From positions 115,314 through 179,313 of the forward strand of contig CAJNDS010000278.1 of NCBI GenBank assembly GCA_905221605.1: a DNA stretch of 64,000 bases, read 5' to 3'. The translations under genes and the position numbers were made by a program. Below, piece after piece: positions 1-12,300 of the stretch (the stretch's first letter is position 1; each line of letters starts with the position of its first letter). Source of the stretch: Symbiodinium natans. Its lineage: Eukaryota; Sar; Dinophyceae; Suessiales; Symbiodiniaceae. A model generated the notes under the pieces. The model worked only from the letters and a program-made list of their open reading frames with translations. It ran no database searches and had not been told where the DNA came from.

Positions 1-3000
1 AAACCCCTAAACCCCAAGTTAAACCAAAACCTACATTTTGAGACCCCCAAAAAAAGGCAAGGCTATGCGAGGGCTCAATGGGTGGGAGGGCTTGGGGTTC
101 GGGGGGATTGGGCTGTAGGATTGAACCTTCCACTGAACCTTGAAACCCCCCCCAACCTCTCCAATGCTGGAGCCCTAAAGCAGTGCTGTCGGGGCACTAC
201 CGCTCCTCGTGCGACGAGCAGATCAATAGCCCTGTTCACATCCTCAACTCAGATGTCTAACGCCAAAGCCTAAGCCTAAACCCTACCCCTGATTGATGGC
301 ATAGAACGCTCTTGGCTTTTAGGCCACTTCGCGATTCAGCTTACCGAAGCAGCAGCGGCCCTGAGATTTTGTCAAAAGCTCAGGGTTGAGGGTGTAGAGT
401 GTAGACCCTAAACCCTAGTGCGCATCGAAGCTTTTCTCACCATCGGGACACATATGGCTTGCATTGCCCAACGGCTGTACTCGGCGCTTCAACCTTGAAG
501 GTTCGTAGCTGTTTGACGCCAAGGGCTCGCCTTTCCCTTACCATACTTATTGCGAACCCTAAACCTCAAACCTGAAACCCTAACATCGAGCCGAGCATCC
601 CAGACACATTCGGCGAGTGCCTTTCTGGCTTGAGACTCACAGAAGCCCATGTCCTGCAGGGTCAAGGGTTTAGGGCGCAGGGTTCACGGTTTCGGGTTTA
701 GGGGGCTTACTGGGTGTATAAGTTGATCCGTGTTTAAGTCTAGCTGGAATAGAAATATCACTGGCCTTCCGACCCGAACGAAGGCGCAACTTTGGAATAT
801 TCCTCAATCCAGAATCGGAAATCCTGAGCCCCTAAACCCTAAAACCCCCTATGGAGGCCTTCAGATGGGCAATGTGGCCAGCCATGGCATCCTCGGCCAC
901 GGATGCTGTGGGGCACTCAGTAGGTTTAGGGTTTAGGGTTTAGGGTTTAGGGTTCAGGGTTCAGGGTTCAGGGTTCAGGGTTCAGGGTTCAGGGTTTCGG
1001 GTTTCGGCTTTAGGCCTCAACCCTACACCCTAAACCCGAATCGAAGACACGAAAGCCTAGACCTATGCTGAACTTGGAACCCTAGCAAGAATTATGAAAA
1101 ATTATCTGTTTCTTAGGAAGTATAATACCCAAAAATGGAATTATTCCTAAGACAACCCCGGGTGTAGGATGCTTGAAGGGCTTCAAAACTCTGAAAGCCA
1201 TACAGGCGAAGTCCAAACTTCAGCAGAAAAGACCTGGTGGTGGTGTAGAGGTGTTGCGGGCGTCACTCAAAGGGAGGGTGTACGGTGTAGGGTTTAGGGT
1301 TGAGGGTTTGGGGTTTAGGGCTAGGGGTCTGCCCTTATCCTTAATTAATCGGGATTAGAGTACGGGGGTACTAGAATCCCTATTCAGGACTGTTAGCATA
1401 AGGGGGAGCATCCCAAGTCATGGCAAGAAAAGTTCACAAAGTGAACCCCAGAAAGTTAACAGCAACGTCCCTGGCAAAAAAGAGATTCCGACACCAACCC
1501 TGCACCCCTAAAACCCTGAACCCCTAAACCCTAAACCCTGGGCATCCCTGAACCCCTAAGCCCCTCGGGCCTGGGCCCTTAAACCCCTAAAACCCTCAAA
1601 CCTGAAACCTCGGAAACCCTAGTACCCTGAAGCCTACACTCCTCAACCCCTGAACTCCTAAGCTCCTAAACCCCTGAACCCCTAAATCCCTAAACCCCTA
1701 ATCCCCTAAATCCCCAAACCCCTAAACCCCTAAAACCCCTAAATCCCTAAATCCCTAAACTCCTAAACCCCTACAGTCCTAAACCCCAAAAGTCCTAAAC
1801 TCCTAAACCCCTAAAAAACCCCCTACACCCCGAAACCCCTACAAACCCTTCTCGCAAGCCCAGCTTCCTTCGCGGGGCCGGCACAGCGCTTCGGGGCTCC
1901 GGACGCGGTCACTGAGGACTTCCTTGCGATTTGTTTGTGGTTGCAGGGTTTGGGGCTTCGATTTTGGGGTTTGGGGTTGGAGGGTTTGGGGTTTAGGGTT
2001 TGGGGTTTGGGGTTTGGGGTTGGGGGTTGGGGGTTTGGGGCTTGGGGTTTGGGGTTTGGGATTTGGGGTGTAAGGTTGGGACTTTAGGCTTAGGGTTTAG
2101 GGTTTTGGTGTTGGGGGGGCTTCAAGACTTCGAGGTCTTTTTAAGGCGAAGACGAGCGTCTGGCTGGAGCCGGTTGGAGCCATGACAACCCGGATCTCTG
2201 TGCGATGAGAATCACAGGGAAACCTGCCAGAGTGAAGAGGCCTAAACCCTACGCCCTAAACCCTAAGCCCAAACAGCCGGGCAGCACCCCTACAGCACAT
2301 AGAAAGACAGAATCATCAGAATCATCATCGAGACACGAACAAGGATGACAATAGCTGCAAGAAGAGATCGTGAAGCACAAGCGTGAAAACCTGCTATCAA
2401 CATCTACCGCGCTCCGCTCTCTCCGAGCCAACCTCCAAGAGGAATCCCAAGATATGCAGTCCGGAACCCTAAACCCCAAGCCCCTAAACCCCCTAAGCCC
2501 CGAAACCCTAAACCCTAAACCCCTAAAATCCCGAAACCCTTGAAGCTGCGGAGATCGCCTCCCACAGAGGGCACACCTCAGTGGCTCCCCGGAGGCTTGT
2601 GGGTCTAGCGGGGTTTAGGGTGTAGGGTTTAGGGTTTAGGGTTCAGGGTTTTTTGGGGTGGGTGGTTGCTAAAGGTGGTTTTTGGGGAAGTTGTTTTTTG
2701 GCGGCTGAGGGGGTTTTAGGACTGAAGCCAATCATCTCCCGGAGAAGATAGAAGAATCTATCCTAAACCCTACCCCTAAACCCTAAACCCTGAACACCAA
2801 ACTCGGCCAGGGCGCTGGAGACAGGAAAGTCGAGACACTCAAGAGCGAGCGAGCTTGGCTTGAGCCCACGATAACCGTGCGGAGGCGGCAGTGGAGCTGT
2901 GAGGACATTGGGGACTTGGGGCTTAGGGGTTTAAGCTAAGGGCTTAAGGGTTTAGGGGTTTAGGGGTTTGGGGATGTAGGGGTTTAAGGGTTTAGGTTTT

Positions 3001-3151
3001 AGGGGGTTTAGGGGTTTCGGGGTGGTTAAGGGCTTATGGAGTTCTGGTCACTCAAGAAGCCCCTAAGCCCCAAGGGCCGAACCTTCAACTAAACGAAGCC
3101 CTAGGCCCTGCACCGGAAACCCTCGAAGTCACCACCGATGACCAACTTGAG

Positions 3152-3213
3152 CCCTAAACCCTAAACCCTAAACCCTAAACCCTAAACCCTAAACCCTAAA
3201 CCCTAAACCCTAA
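3152..3213 (-). repeat. Perfect CCCTAAA interstitial array
   Basis: Nearly nine uninterrupted CCCTAAA units read on the plus strand. Its orientation is opposite to the 6115-6226 array. Confidence 0.95.
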
Positions 3214-6114
3214 TCCCAGTTCAAGCTCCCCGGCCGGCGTGGGGCAGCAGATGAACAGCCTTGGTGTAGGCTTGGGAGGTCTTTTAAAGGGCTTCGAGGG
3301 GTCTTCGGACAAAGGCCTCCTAACCCCACGACACCTTAAAAGGGCTTGGGGCCTTTAGGGGACTCCAAAACCTTGAACCGACTCATATCTCCTCTTGGAG
3401 GTGCCCTCCAAGGCGGCCGCTCGATGGGAAAGATCTTGGAGGGCGGAGGCTCATCCTCCAGGTTAGGGTTCGAATTTTGGGTCGGAATAATTTACCCATC
3501 GTATTGCCTTACGGTCCCTGTATAACCCCCAGAACCTTATTCTATGATCATTAAGGCCCCGATATTAGAGGTTCTTGGACTGCAGGGTTTGAGGGTTAGG
3601 GCTTGAGGGCTCCAGGGTTGTGAGGGGTTCCAGGGCTCGAGGTTTGGAGTTCGAGGCTTCAGGAGGTTATGAAGCCAAGGGCTGCCAGGGCTGTAGAGTT
3701 TCAGGGCTTTGAACCCCGCAAGACTCATTCCACCAAGCAGACCCCGGGGCCTAGAAAAGTACGACCCCCTCCCTGCTCAAACCCGCAAAAGCCTAAAACC
3801 CAACCCCCCCTCCCCCCAGTAAAACGCCTCCGAGGTGATGCTGGGCTGTCTGGCCGCCATCGCCTCCGAAGGGATGCAAGCTCGGAACCCCATGCGTTTC
3901 GGACATGGCTGTAGTGCAAAAACAATTAGAAGAAGAAGAAGAGGAAACAAAAAAAGAAGAAGAAGAACGTAAAATCGCTATTAAGTACTTGTTGGGGGTA
4001 TTTTGGGGCTCGCGCGCTCAGTGTATTCAAGTTTGGGCTTTTGGAAGTCTGCTTGTGGAGTTCAGGCTGTTGGGGTCTAAGGTTCGACAAGGGCCTTAGG
4101 CTGTGGCGATTTAGGGCTGAGGGTTTGGGAGTTATGGAAGGTCAGGTAAAGCCGGACACTGAAAGACAACACAATCACCAAAACAACGCCCAAACCAGAA
4201 ACCGCTATCTTAGAGAACAGCAAGACAAATCCCAAAAAGTCTGCAGCAAATCTGAGGGTTCAGGGCTTACAGTTTAGGGTTTGGGGCGAAGGTGGAGAGC
4301 CTCGGCACTGGCGACGCACGGCCAGCCCCTCTCTGAAAGCCGCACACGGCGTGTGGCGCGAGCAGGCCCTAAACCCTGTGATGTTGAGGGTTGAGGGTTT
4401 TCTGGGCTTTGGGGCTTTAGGCAACAAGTCTCTCACACCCTCAGCACGAAACTCGAAACTCTGAGCCTACTCTTAAACTCTCGCCTCGCGTTTCCCGGTT
4501 TTCCGCACCTGCTGCGACATTCGCAAGTGAAGCCGTTGGCTTTCCTCAGGGCCCACCCCGTTTTCCCAACTGAGGGCCCGGCTGTCTGATTTCGCCCCAG
4601 CATTTTCCGATTCGGTCCAGCAGGTTTCCGATGGTCGCGGCTTGACTTGACCGACACTGAAGCCCGACCCCTGAAATGCAAGATGCACCCTCACCTCAGG
4701 ACACCCGAAACCTGAAACCCGGAACCCCAAACCCCCAAACCCCCAAATCCTGAACCCCTAAACCCCTAAACCCTGCCCCAGGGCTGAACAAAGAAGCCTT
4801 TTTCATTCGGAGTGCAGAGACTGTCTATGACTTACTGGTTCTTAATAGGGAAATAGGGAAATTGTAAAGCGTTTAGGGCTTGGGGTTCAGGGTTTAGGGG
4901 TTGTGGTTCAGGAGGGTTCTTTGTGGGGAAATCTGAGGCGCCAAGTTTCCCGAATTCCCTATTGAGAGCTGGTAAGATGAGGCTTCTCTCATCCTTGGGT
5001 GCTTTGTAGATCCTGGCTTGGAGGAGTTCAGGGGTTCAGGGTTCAGAGGTTGCGGGCTTGGGGTTGTAAGGGTTAAGGTTCAGGGTTTTAGGGCTTAGGG
5101 TTCAGGGGGTGCTCGGAGAGGCCACGATGCAGAAGCTGCAAAGAACGTCGATCGACGAGGAGGTGACACCACACCGTCTGCTCAGCAGAGGGCGCAATCG
5201 CCCTCAGGCGTCTGACCCTAACACCTTTTTGCTACAGTCTCCCAACACCCGATGCTCTGCAACCGGCAAGTGTGTCGGCGCTATCCTATGTCCGAAACCC
5301 AACCCTCTAGATTCCCTAGATGGCCTCTATGCCCTGGATCATGAGCTCCGGCTTTTTCGAAGCCCTCTCCAACCCTCAAGGACCCAGGCGGCAGCTCACT
5401 GGCGACTCTCAGATTTTGAAGGTCTTTAAAGGAACCACCTGCATGCTCAGGGTTTCGGGTTCATAGGGTTTAGGTTTTTTAAGCCTATGGTTTAAGAAAG
5501 GCATTGTATGAGGCCTTGAGGGCTGAAGGTTCTCGGTTTGAGGTACATTTTTCCGGGCTATGGGGGGGGGGCCTTCGCATCGGGGGACGCGATTGCGCCG
5601 TCTAAAGGGTTAGGTGCTGCGTCTTCGCTTGAGCGTCGGCCTCTGGGCTTGTTGCAGCTCCCCCGAAAACACTCATAAGCCCTACAAAGCCCCTGAGCAC
5701 TCAAGGTCTAGGGTTGTAGGGGCTTCGGTTGTAGGGCTTAGTGCTTTGAGTTTTGGGGCCTAGGGGTCATCAGGTTGAAGAAGCAAAACACCACGACACC
5801 GACCACAAAGGAAGCATGGCAACCCCGAAACCTCTAGAGCACCAAAGTCCGATTCCAACACAAAGAGCAACCTACACCTACACTGCAAAGCTGGCTAAAC
5901 CCTAAACCCCAAAACGCCCCAACCCCCCCCCCCCCTTTCCTTAAAAAAAAAGCTTTCCAAATCTATACGTTAAAAAAATGCCGATCTCGTCCCCAAGAAG
6001 CAAAGAAGAAGACTGGACCTTGGAGGCCATGAGCTCCTCCGTCTCCTCGTCCTTTGCCCGGGTCCTGGCAGGGGTTCAGGGGTTCAGGGGTTCAGGGGTT
6101 GAGGGGTTCAGGGG

Positions 6115-6226
6115 TTTAGGGTTTAGGGTTTAGGGTTTAGGGTTTAGGGTTTAGGGTTTAGGGTTTAGGGTTTAGGGTTTAGGGTTTAGGGTTTAGGGTT
6201 TAGGGTTTAGGGTTTAGGGTTTAGGG
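6115..6226 (+). repeat. Perfect (TTTAGGG)16 interstitial array
   Basis: Sixteen exact TTTAGGG units in a row, followed after a two-base interruption by further units to about 6248. It is the longest perfect array in the window and lies between coding-like islands, so it is probably intronic. Confidence 0.95.
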
Positions 6227-6709
6227 GGTTTAGGGTTTAGGGTTTAGGGGGTGCATAAGGGTGCATAGGGTCGAGGCTTTGAGGTCTATAGCGTGTTGGG
6301 GCTTGGGGGGTTTGGGGGGCTTGGTGCGCCAAGATAGCCTACACAAACCTTTCCCCCCCCCCCCGAGCCTGAAACCTTCAGCCGCTCTCAAATGGCTGAG
6401 GCTGAAAAAGCCTCTCAGCTTAAACCCTCTTAAACCTTTGCATGCTTAGGGTTTCTGGTTTTGAGGTTTGTAACTTATGGGCTTTAGGGCTTATGGTTCA
6501 CAGGGAATTAGGGTTCAGGGCGTGAAGGCCTCTAGGGGTTTAGAGCTTCTTCGGTGGCCACCCCAAGCGGCCCCGAACACCCTGAACCCCAGGCCTTAAA
6601 GCGCCCTAAGCCCCCAAACCCTAAACTATCCCTAAACCCCTGAACCCCCTAAAGCCCCCCTAAACCTCGAGGGGCTCAGGGGTGGAAGCCCTGCAGCCGA
6701 CTCGGAAAC

Positions 6710-6788
6710 CCGCCCGGCGCACTGGCAGCGCTGGAGCTGCGCCGCGTAGGGCGACGTCCGCATCTTCTCCAGGCCGATGGCGTCGCCT
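6710..6788 (-). CDS. Candidate exon, unknown product
   Basis: Between a CACAG acceptor (minus strand) and a GT donor the reading is GDAIGLEKMRTSPYAAQLQR and continues to QCAG, with G/C-rich third positions. It is flanked by C-rich sequence on the left and G-rich on the right, like the kinase exons. It may belong to the 3' part of the same gene or to the next one. No domain was recognised. Confidence 0.5.
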
Positions 6789-7489
6789 CTGTGGGGGGCT
6801 TTTGGGGTTGTGGTTCAAGGTAGAGCCCTAAACCCTAAACCCCACACCCTAAACCCTAAACCTCATACACCCTAAACTCGAGTAAATGCGTGAAAGCCCT
6901 ACTAACCCCAAACTCCCCAAAAGCCCTCCACAGGCACTCCAGAGCTTCAGGGCTTTGCGGCTTTTGGGCCTTAGGGGGTGAAAGGGTTCCCAAGTATTTT
7001 TTTAGGGCTAATGAGGATTACTAGGGTTACCTAAGTATTTTTAAGGGATAATTAGGATTACTAGGGTTACCTAGGCTTGCTAGGGTTATTCGGGTCATTT
7101 CGGATTGTGGTTGTTCGGGCTTCAGAGGGCAAGAAAGCTGTCAAGCTGCTAACGGCCCCCTGAGCCCGTAAACCTGAAACCTTGAACCCTAAAAGCCCAA
7201 CAGCCTCTCATCAAACCCTACCTCTAAGGGATTTCCCCCCCCCCTGAACCCTTGTAATTTCCAAAGACCCTTAAAAGGTTCTTAAGGGGGGGGGGGGGTC
7301 CAAGGGGGAGAGGTACCAAGGGAAGCTTAGGGAGCCTTATGGAGTAGTGGTTGCTAAAGAACACCCTACAACCCTAATAACCCCAATAACTAACCCTAAT
7401 AACCCTCATAACACTAATAAACCTACAAGCCCTAGTAACCCTAATAACTCTAGTAGCCCTAAGAACACCTAATAACCCTGGCCCTGCCT

Positions 7490-8900
7490 GCCACTTGCAC
7501 GCGGGTGCCAACCGGCTGCGGTGCCTGGCCCAAGCAAAGGCTTGGCGCTAGCGGGGATTTGGGCGCAGCACTTGAGGGTTCAGGCTTTAAGGGGCCCTTT
7601 TACGGGGCTTAGTTGGGTTGAGGTTGGAGAATGGCAGAGGGCTTTCTGGCTTAGGGGGTTTAGGGGAAGCCCCTGAGTAAAGGCCGCGGCTGCGTCCAAG
7701 GACCCTTTAGCTTGGTGGGGGGCCGGGGGGGCGGGGCGGAGCCGGGCAGGCTTTGCTCGACCATTGAGAAGCCCTTCAATTAGAATCCCTAAATTGTTCC
7801 TTAAGGAAGTAAGGGTTTAGAGTTTAGGGGCTAAAATCTTGACACCCTGCGACCAGCATGTGTGGCTTCGGGGCTAAACGCAAGCCCCGAACAGCACTGC
7901 CCTTTGGGTCATCCTTGCGATGGCCATCCAGTTGCCCTCTTTTAAGGAGCCTTTGGACCAATGTAGGGTTTTAGGGCTTAGCATTAAGGTCTTGTGGTTT
8001 TCGGGTTTAGGGCCGGGGTTTATAGGGTTTGGGGCTCTAAGAGGTGGAGGGCCCTGCAGTTGCCGCAGCTGTGAGACGTCGGCGCCCCTCACATCTTCGG
8101 GGGCAGCTTTCCGCAGGGATCTCACAGAAAGGCGGCGGAGCGGCGGCCGCCCCACCTGCTGAGGCTGCGAAGTCGGGGCTTAAGGGTTGAGGAGCTAGGG
8201 CCAGAAGCCCAGACTTTCAGGATGCATGGGTCCAAACCCTGTTTGGGTTCCGGGGCTCGCGATAAGGAGCTTCTATAAGTTTAAGTTTTTAAATCCTTCA
8301 TTTTCCCCTGTAAAACGTGGTTTGCAAATTCCTAAATTTTCATAAGCCCTATAAACACTAGACAACCTCTCAGCCCCCAAACCGGCTCCGAGGCACTCTG
8401 CACTTGCTCGGCGCGGACCCGGGGGTCGGCAGAGCTCCTTTGGTTCCAAGGGTCGAGGGCCGCAAGTCGCGGAGGGTTTCCGGGCACATAGGGCTTAGAG
8501 AAGGGGCTTCATGGTCTTTGATGCAGTTGGGAAGTCGGGGAATATTTTTGGGGCTGCGGGCTCTCTTTAAGGTCTCGGCAGAGATAGCTGAGCTGAACTA
8601 AGAATTCGGGTTTGGTAATGTAGGGCTGGTTGGGGAAATGCCCGCACTTTGGGGATCCACGCACAACCCCCCAAGCACGAAACCCTACCCTAAGCCCTCA
8701 ACCCTAAGCCCCAAACCCCAAACCCCAAAACCCCCCAAACCCCCCCGAACCCTAAACCCTAAACCCTAAACCCTAAACCCTAAACCCCCCAAACCCCAAA
8801 CCCTAAAACCCTGACCCAGAGCGAGGCGAGGCGCACAGGCCACCAGCGCTGCGGGGCAGCCGCTGGGCCAAACCTCCGTCTGCTTCTTTGATTCTTTCGG
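7490..8900 (-). CDS. Cluster of candidate exons, unknown product
   Basis: Four unique GC-rich islands have coding-like minus-strand readings: about 7497-7545 (PQPVGTRVQVAG), about 8045-8150 (RRLSVRSLRKAAPEDVRG and following), about 8389-8495 (LAALDPWNQRSSADPRVRAE) and about 8815-8890 (GGLAQRLPRSAGGLCASP or TEVWPSGCPAALVACAP, depending on frame). Each lies between a left C-rich and a right G-rich tract. Exact borders, and whether they continue the kinase transcript, are unresolved. A plus-strand reading of some islands is also open. Confidence 0.35.
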
Positions 8901-9229
8901 GGTTCAGGGTTTAGGGTTGAGGGGTTTAGGAGTTTGGGGTTTAGGGTTTGGGATTTGGGGTTAGGGGTCTGCTGGGGCTCAGAGGCTTTGGGAGTTTAAC
9001 ACCCCCCCTAGACCCCTAAACCCCGTAAACCCCCCTAAGCCCCCTACACCCCCCAAACCATTCTGGGTTTGGGCGCCAGGGGATCGAGTTTACAGGGGGC
9101 CAAGGGCCCAGTATTGAAAGTGCTGGGCTTGAGGATCAGAGGGCTCAAAGGCTTAAGAGTTTGGGGCGGCATGGAGCCCCATGAGACCCGACAAAACCCT
9201 TCCAAAAAAAAAAAAAACACCTACACAGC

Positions 9230-9337
9230 CCTGCAGAAAAGTCCCCATGAAGCGCTGCGCGAGGGCCCCGTAGTAGGCCGCACTGCCCGGCGCGGCTGCG
9301 CCGTCCACGGGCGCGTCGTTGAGGCTCAGGCCGCCGG
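9230..9337 (-). CDS. Probable C-terminal exon
   Basis: Reads GGLSLNDAPVDGAAAPGSAA then YYGALAQRFMGTFLQ, with strongly G/C third positions, between GCCAG and a GC donor. Family unknown. Confidence 0.6.
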
Positions 9338-12300
9338 CTGGCGGCCTCCGTAGCCGCCCGCAACAAAGGGAGCCACCCACAACGAAGGGAAAACCAAGCA
9401 GTTCAGGGTTTAGGGATGAAAGTTCAACAACAGCAGCAATGCTTCAGATTTGGGAGCACCTAAAAAACCGTCTAGACCCAACGATTTCAAGCCCCAAGGA
9501 GCCCTGGCGGCAGGCTCAGGAGGAGGGGCTGGCCGCCCTCGGGGGCCGGCTGGGCGAGCCGGGCGATGCGCTGGACCTGTTGGCCGAAGGTCAGGCTCCA
9601 GGGTCTGGGGCTTAGGTTTTTTTGTTTAAGAATACTATTGCATGCTTGTATGACTATTATATGATTATCGGATTAGATGTTTCATGTCCATTATATAATA
9701 TTTGTAGTGTTGTATTCGAATATGATTACGTTTCTTATTTTGCTACACGGCTATACTGTTATAGCAATTTATCAAGCTATATTGCTGTATTGTTACATTG
9801 CTATATTGCAATATTCCGATTACACTCTTATACTCTTCTACTCTTATACACTTCTACTCTTCTACTCTTCCACTGTTCCACTCTTCCACTCTTCCACTCT
9901 TCCGCTCTTCCGCTCTTCTGCTCTTCTGCTCTTCCGCTCTTCCGCTCTGCCGCTCTTCCGCTCTTCCACTCTTCCACTCTTCCGCTCTTCCGCTCTTCCA
10001 CTCTTCCGCTCTTCCGCTCTTCTGCTCTTCTACTCTTCTACTCTTCTACTCTTATAGCATTAAATGATTATACGATTATACGATTGTATTGCTATATTAT
10101 CATACTGAGATTGCGCTACTTTTCTGTACGATTATGCTATTGTGTTATTGAATTATCGTCCTCTTGCACATTTACCCCAACCATGTTGGACCCTAAGCCC
10201 ATCGTGACTATTGCAGGGTCCTGTTACGTAGAGGTTGGGCCTCGTGTGGCTGTGCTTGGGGCAAAAAACTGCAGAGGGGTCCAAGGTGTTGCGGGTCTTG
10301 GGCTGTACAGGTAGGATGTTAAGTGGCTCTGGGCTGTAGAAGTGGCTCTGGGCTGTCGGGGATTGAGGTGAACCTGGCTTTGCAGTTCTGCAGTTCAGCA
10401 AGATGGCCTTGTAGCACATGAAGGGGATCCCCCCAGCTGTCATCGGCATTCCCATTTTAGAGTCTGCCAGGGCCACCGGCATCGAATGCAGCGGCAAGGA
10501 AGCCGGCATCTTGGCAGCAAGATGGCGCACGCCTATGCTGGCAAAGACACTACACGATGCTGGTTGCTAAGTAGCGTTCTCAAGCGCCGTCAGTCATGTA
10601 CAAGACAGGAGAGACTCTTGATCTGTCCGGGACCCAGGGACCCAAAGATAGTCTTAAAAAGTCTCACTCCGAACTCCTACGCTTCTCGACCTTGAGCCGA
10701 TCTTTGCAAGATGCTCCGGTCTCCACACTGGCCGTCCTGAAACTGAACACCCACTCTTGAACTCCTAAAGCTCTGAGCCATTTCAACTATTCAACGGAAA
10801 AAATCTCATTCCTGGGCCCAATTACAAATGCAGCCATCGGGTTACATTACAAATGCAGCCACAGGGTTCTACAGGGGTCCAGGCGCTTGGGGGCTGCATG
10901 GGTTTAGGCTGTCGGGCTTCTGTTTGGGGGGGCTCGAGGGCTTCGAGGGCTAAATTCAGGGTGTTAGCGCACGAAGCCTCAAAAGGCCAAAGGCCCCCCC
11001 CACCCTCCTCCAAGCAGTCCAACAGAGGCCCCCTGAAGGTGTCGAAGTGTTGGGTTTGGGATGGTTTGGGGTTTAGGGTTGAGAGTTGCCTGCCGTAGCA
11101 GCCATTCGCACTTCGCCGCGGCTTTCGCCGGCCATCGCTCCGTCTCGCGCTCCTCGTGGGAGTTTTGTTCGATTGGGGGGTGGGGTTAGGGTTTCAGATC
11201 CCTACACTAGGCTGAATCATAAGACCCCCAAAGCAAACTCCTGAATCCCCCAGACCTCTACAGCCCGCAAGCCCTAAAACCCTGAACCCTCGAAAGAACG
11301 AAATTCCTGGAACCCGAAAACACACAACATGGAAGTCCCTAGTCCCTGAAACCCTAAACCCTGAATTCTTCAAGTGTATGCATGGAAAAACCCCTGGGTG
11401 CCCAAACGCATAGGAGCCGGCAGAGGAGCTGGTTCACGCCTGTGGACAGCTCCGCCCAGTCCTGGCAGAGGCACGGGGAGTTGGGTTAGGGTTTAGGGTT
11501 TAGGGTCTAGGGTTTAGGGTTTAGGGTTCTGCTGAAGATTTTGAAGCCTTCGAGGTGTACGCCTGGAGTTGCCTCCCTGGCCCCCAAAAGGAAAAAAAAA
11601 AAACACGCAGTTCACGGCTCAGGTGTGAGAAGAAAAGGTAAATACAAAAAAGGAAAACACGACCCCTCAAGCCCCCCAAGAATATTTCCTTGCATAACTT
11701 ATATAAAGCCCGCCAACCTTGAGTTGCTCCCAAGCCCGTAAGCCCTTGAGGCCCAAAGAAGGTTGGGGCTCTTGCTCCCTTTCGCCAGGGCACACCGGCG
11801 TTGAACTTGAAGTGGTAGGGCAGAAGCTCCATCCTGGGCGAAGGAGCTTGCCACACAAGTTCGTCCCCTGCTCTCCAAAATCAGCACCCGCAACAAAATT
11901 TGCTGCAAGTAGACCATGTGCATCGTACCGTATCCTGCTTCTGCTGAGGGGCCATTTGTTGGGCGAGGGGATTGGGTCTCAGCCTTCTTCATGCCACAGG
12001 GGGGCAGACCCTGAAGCCTGAAACCTCCATCGGACTCTATCGCCCTCGAACACTTGAACAGTCCCCTGAAGCCCTCGAGACACAAGCCCACAATCCCCAA
12101 CTGAGCCTGGGTTTCGGGTTTAGGGTTGAAGGACTCAGGGTTTAGGGTTTAGGGTTGAAGAATTAGGGTTCCTAAAACCCTCAACCCTAAACCGCAAGGC
12201 GCTCAGCAGCGGGCACGTCCATGCCTCTGGTGGACCCCCTGGATTCGAGCTGCCTGGACGCTCAAAAGGGCTTCAGGGGAGATGCTTCAAGTGCTTAACC

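Larger units (their letters stand above)
1..6700. other. Telomere-repeat-rich sequence with unassigned coding-like islands
   Basis: Short unique islands sit between C-rich and G-rich tracts. The clearest is about 1868-1925. Read on the minus strand after a CGCAAG acceptor it gives EVLSDRVRSPEALCRPREGS and ends before a GC donor. A 106-codon plus-strand ORF at 5109-5429 and others are open but show no family. I could not link these islands into a gene. Confidence 0.4.

Noticed and set aside
9622-10314. 230-codon plus-strand ORF rich in FHSSTLPLF
   Set aside because: It translates the CTCTTCC minisatellite and lies inside a kinase intron on the other strand.
6710-11152. Calmodulin-like EF-hands that would make the kinase a true CDPK
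   Set aside because: None of the downstream coding islands shows a DxDxDG loop.
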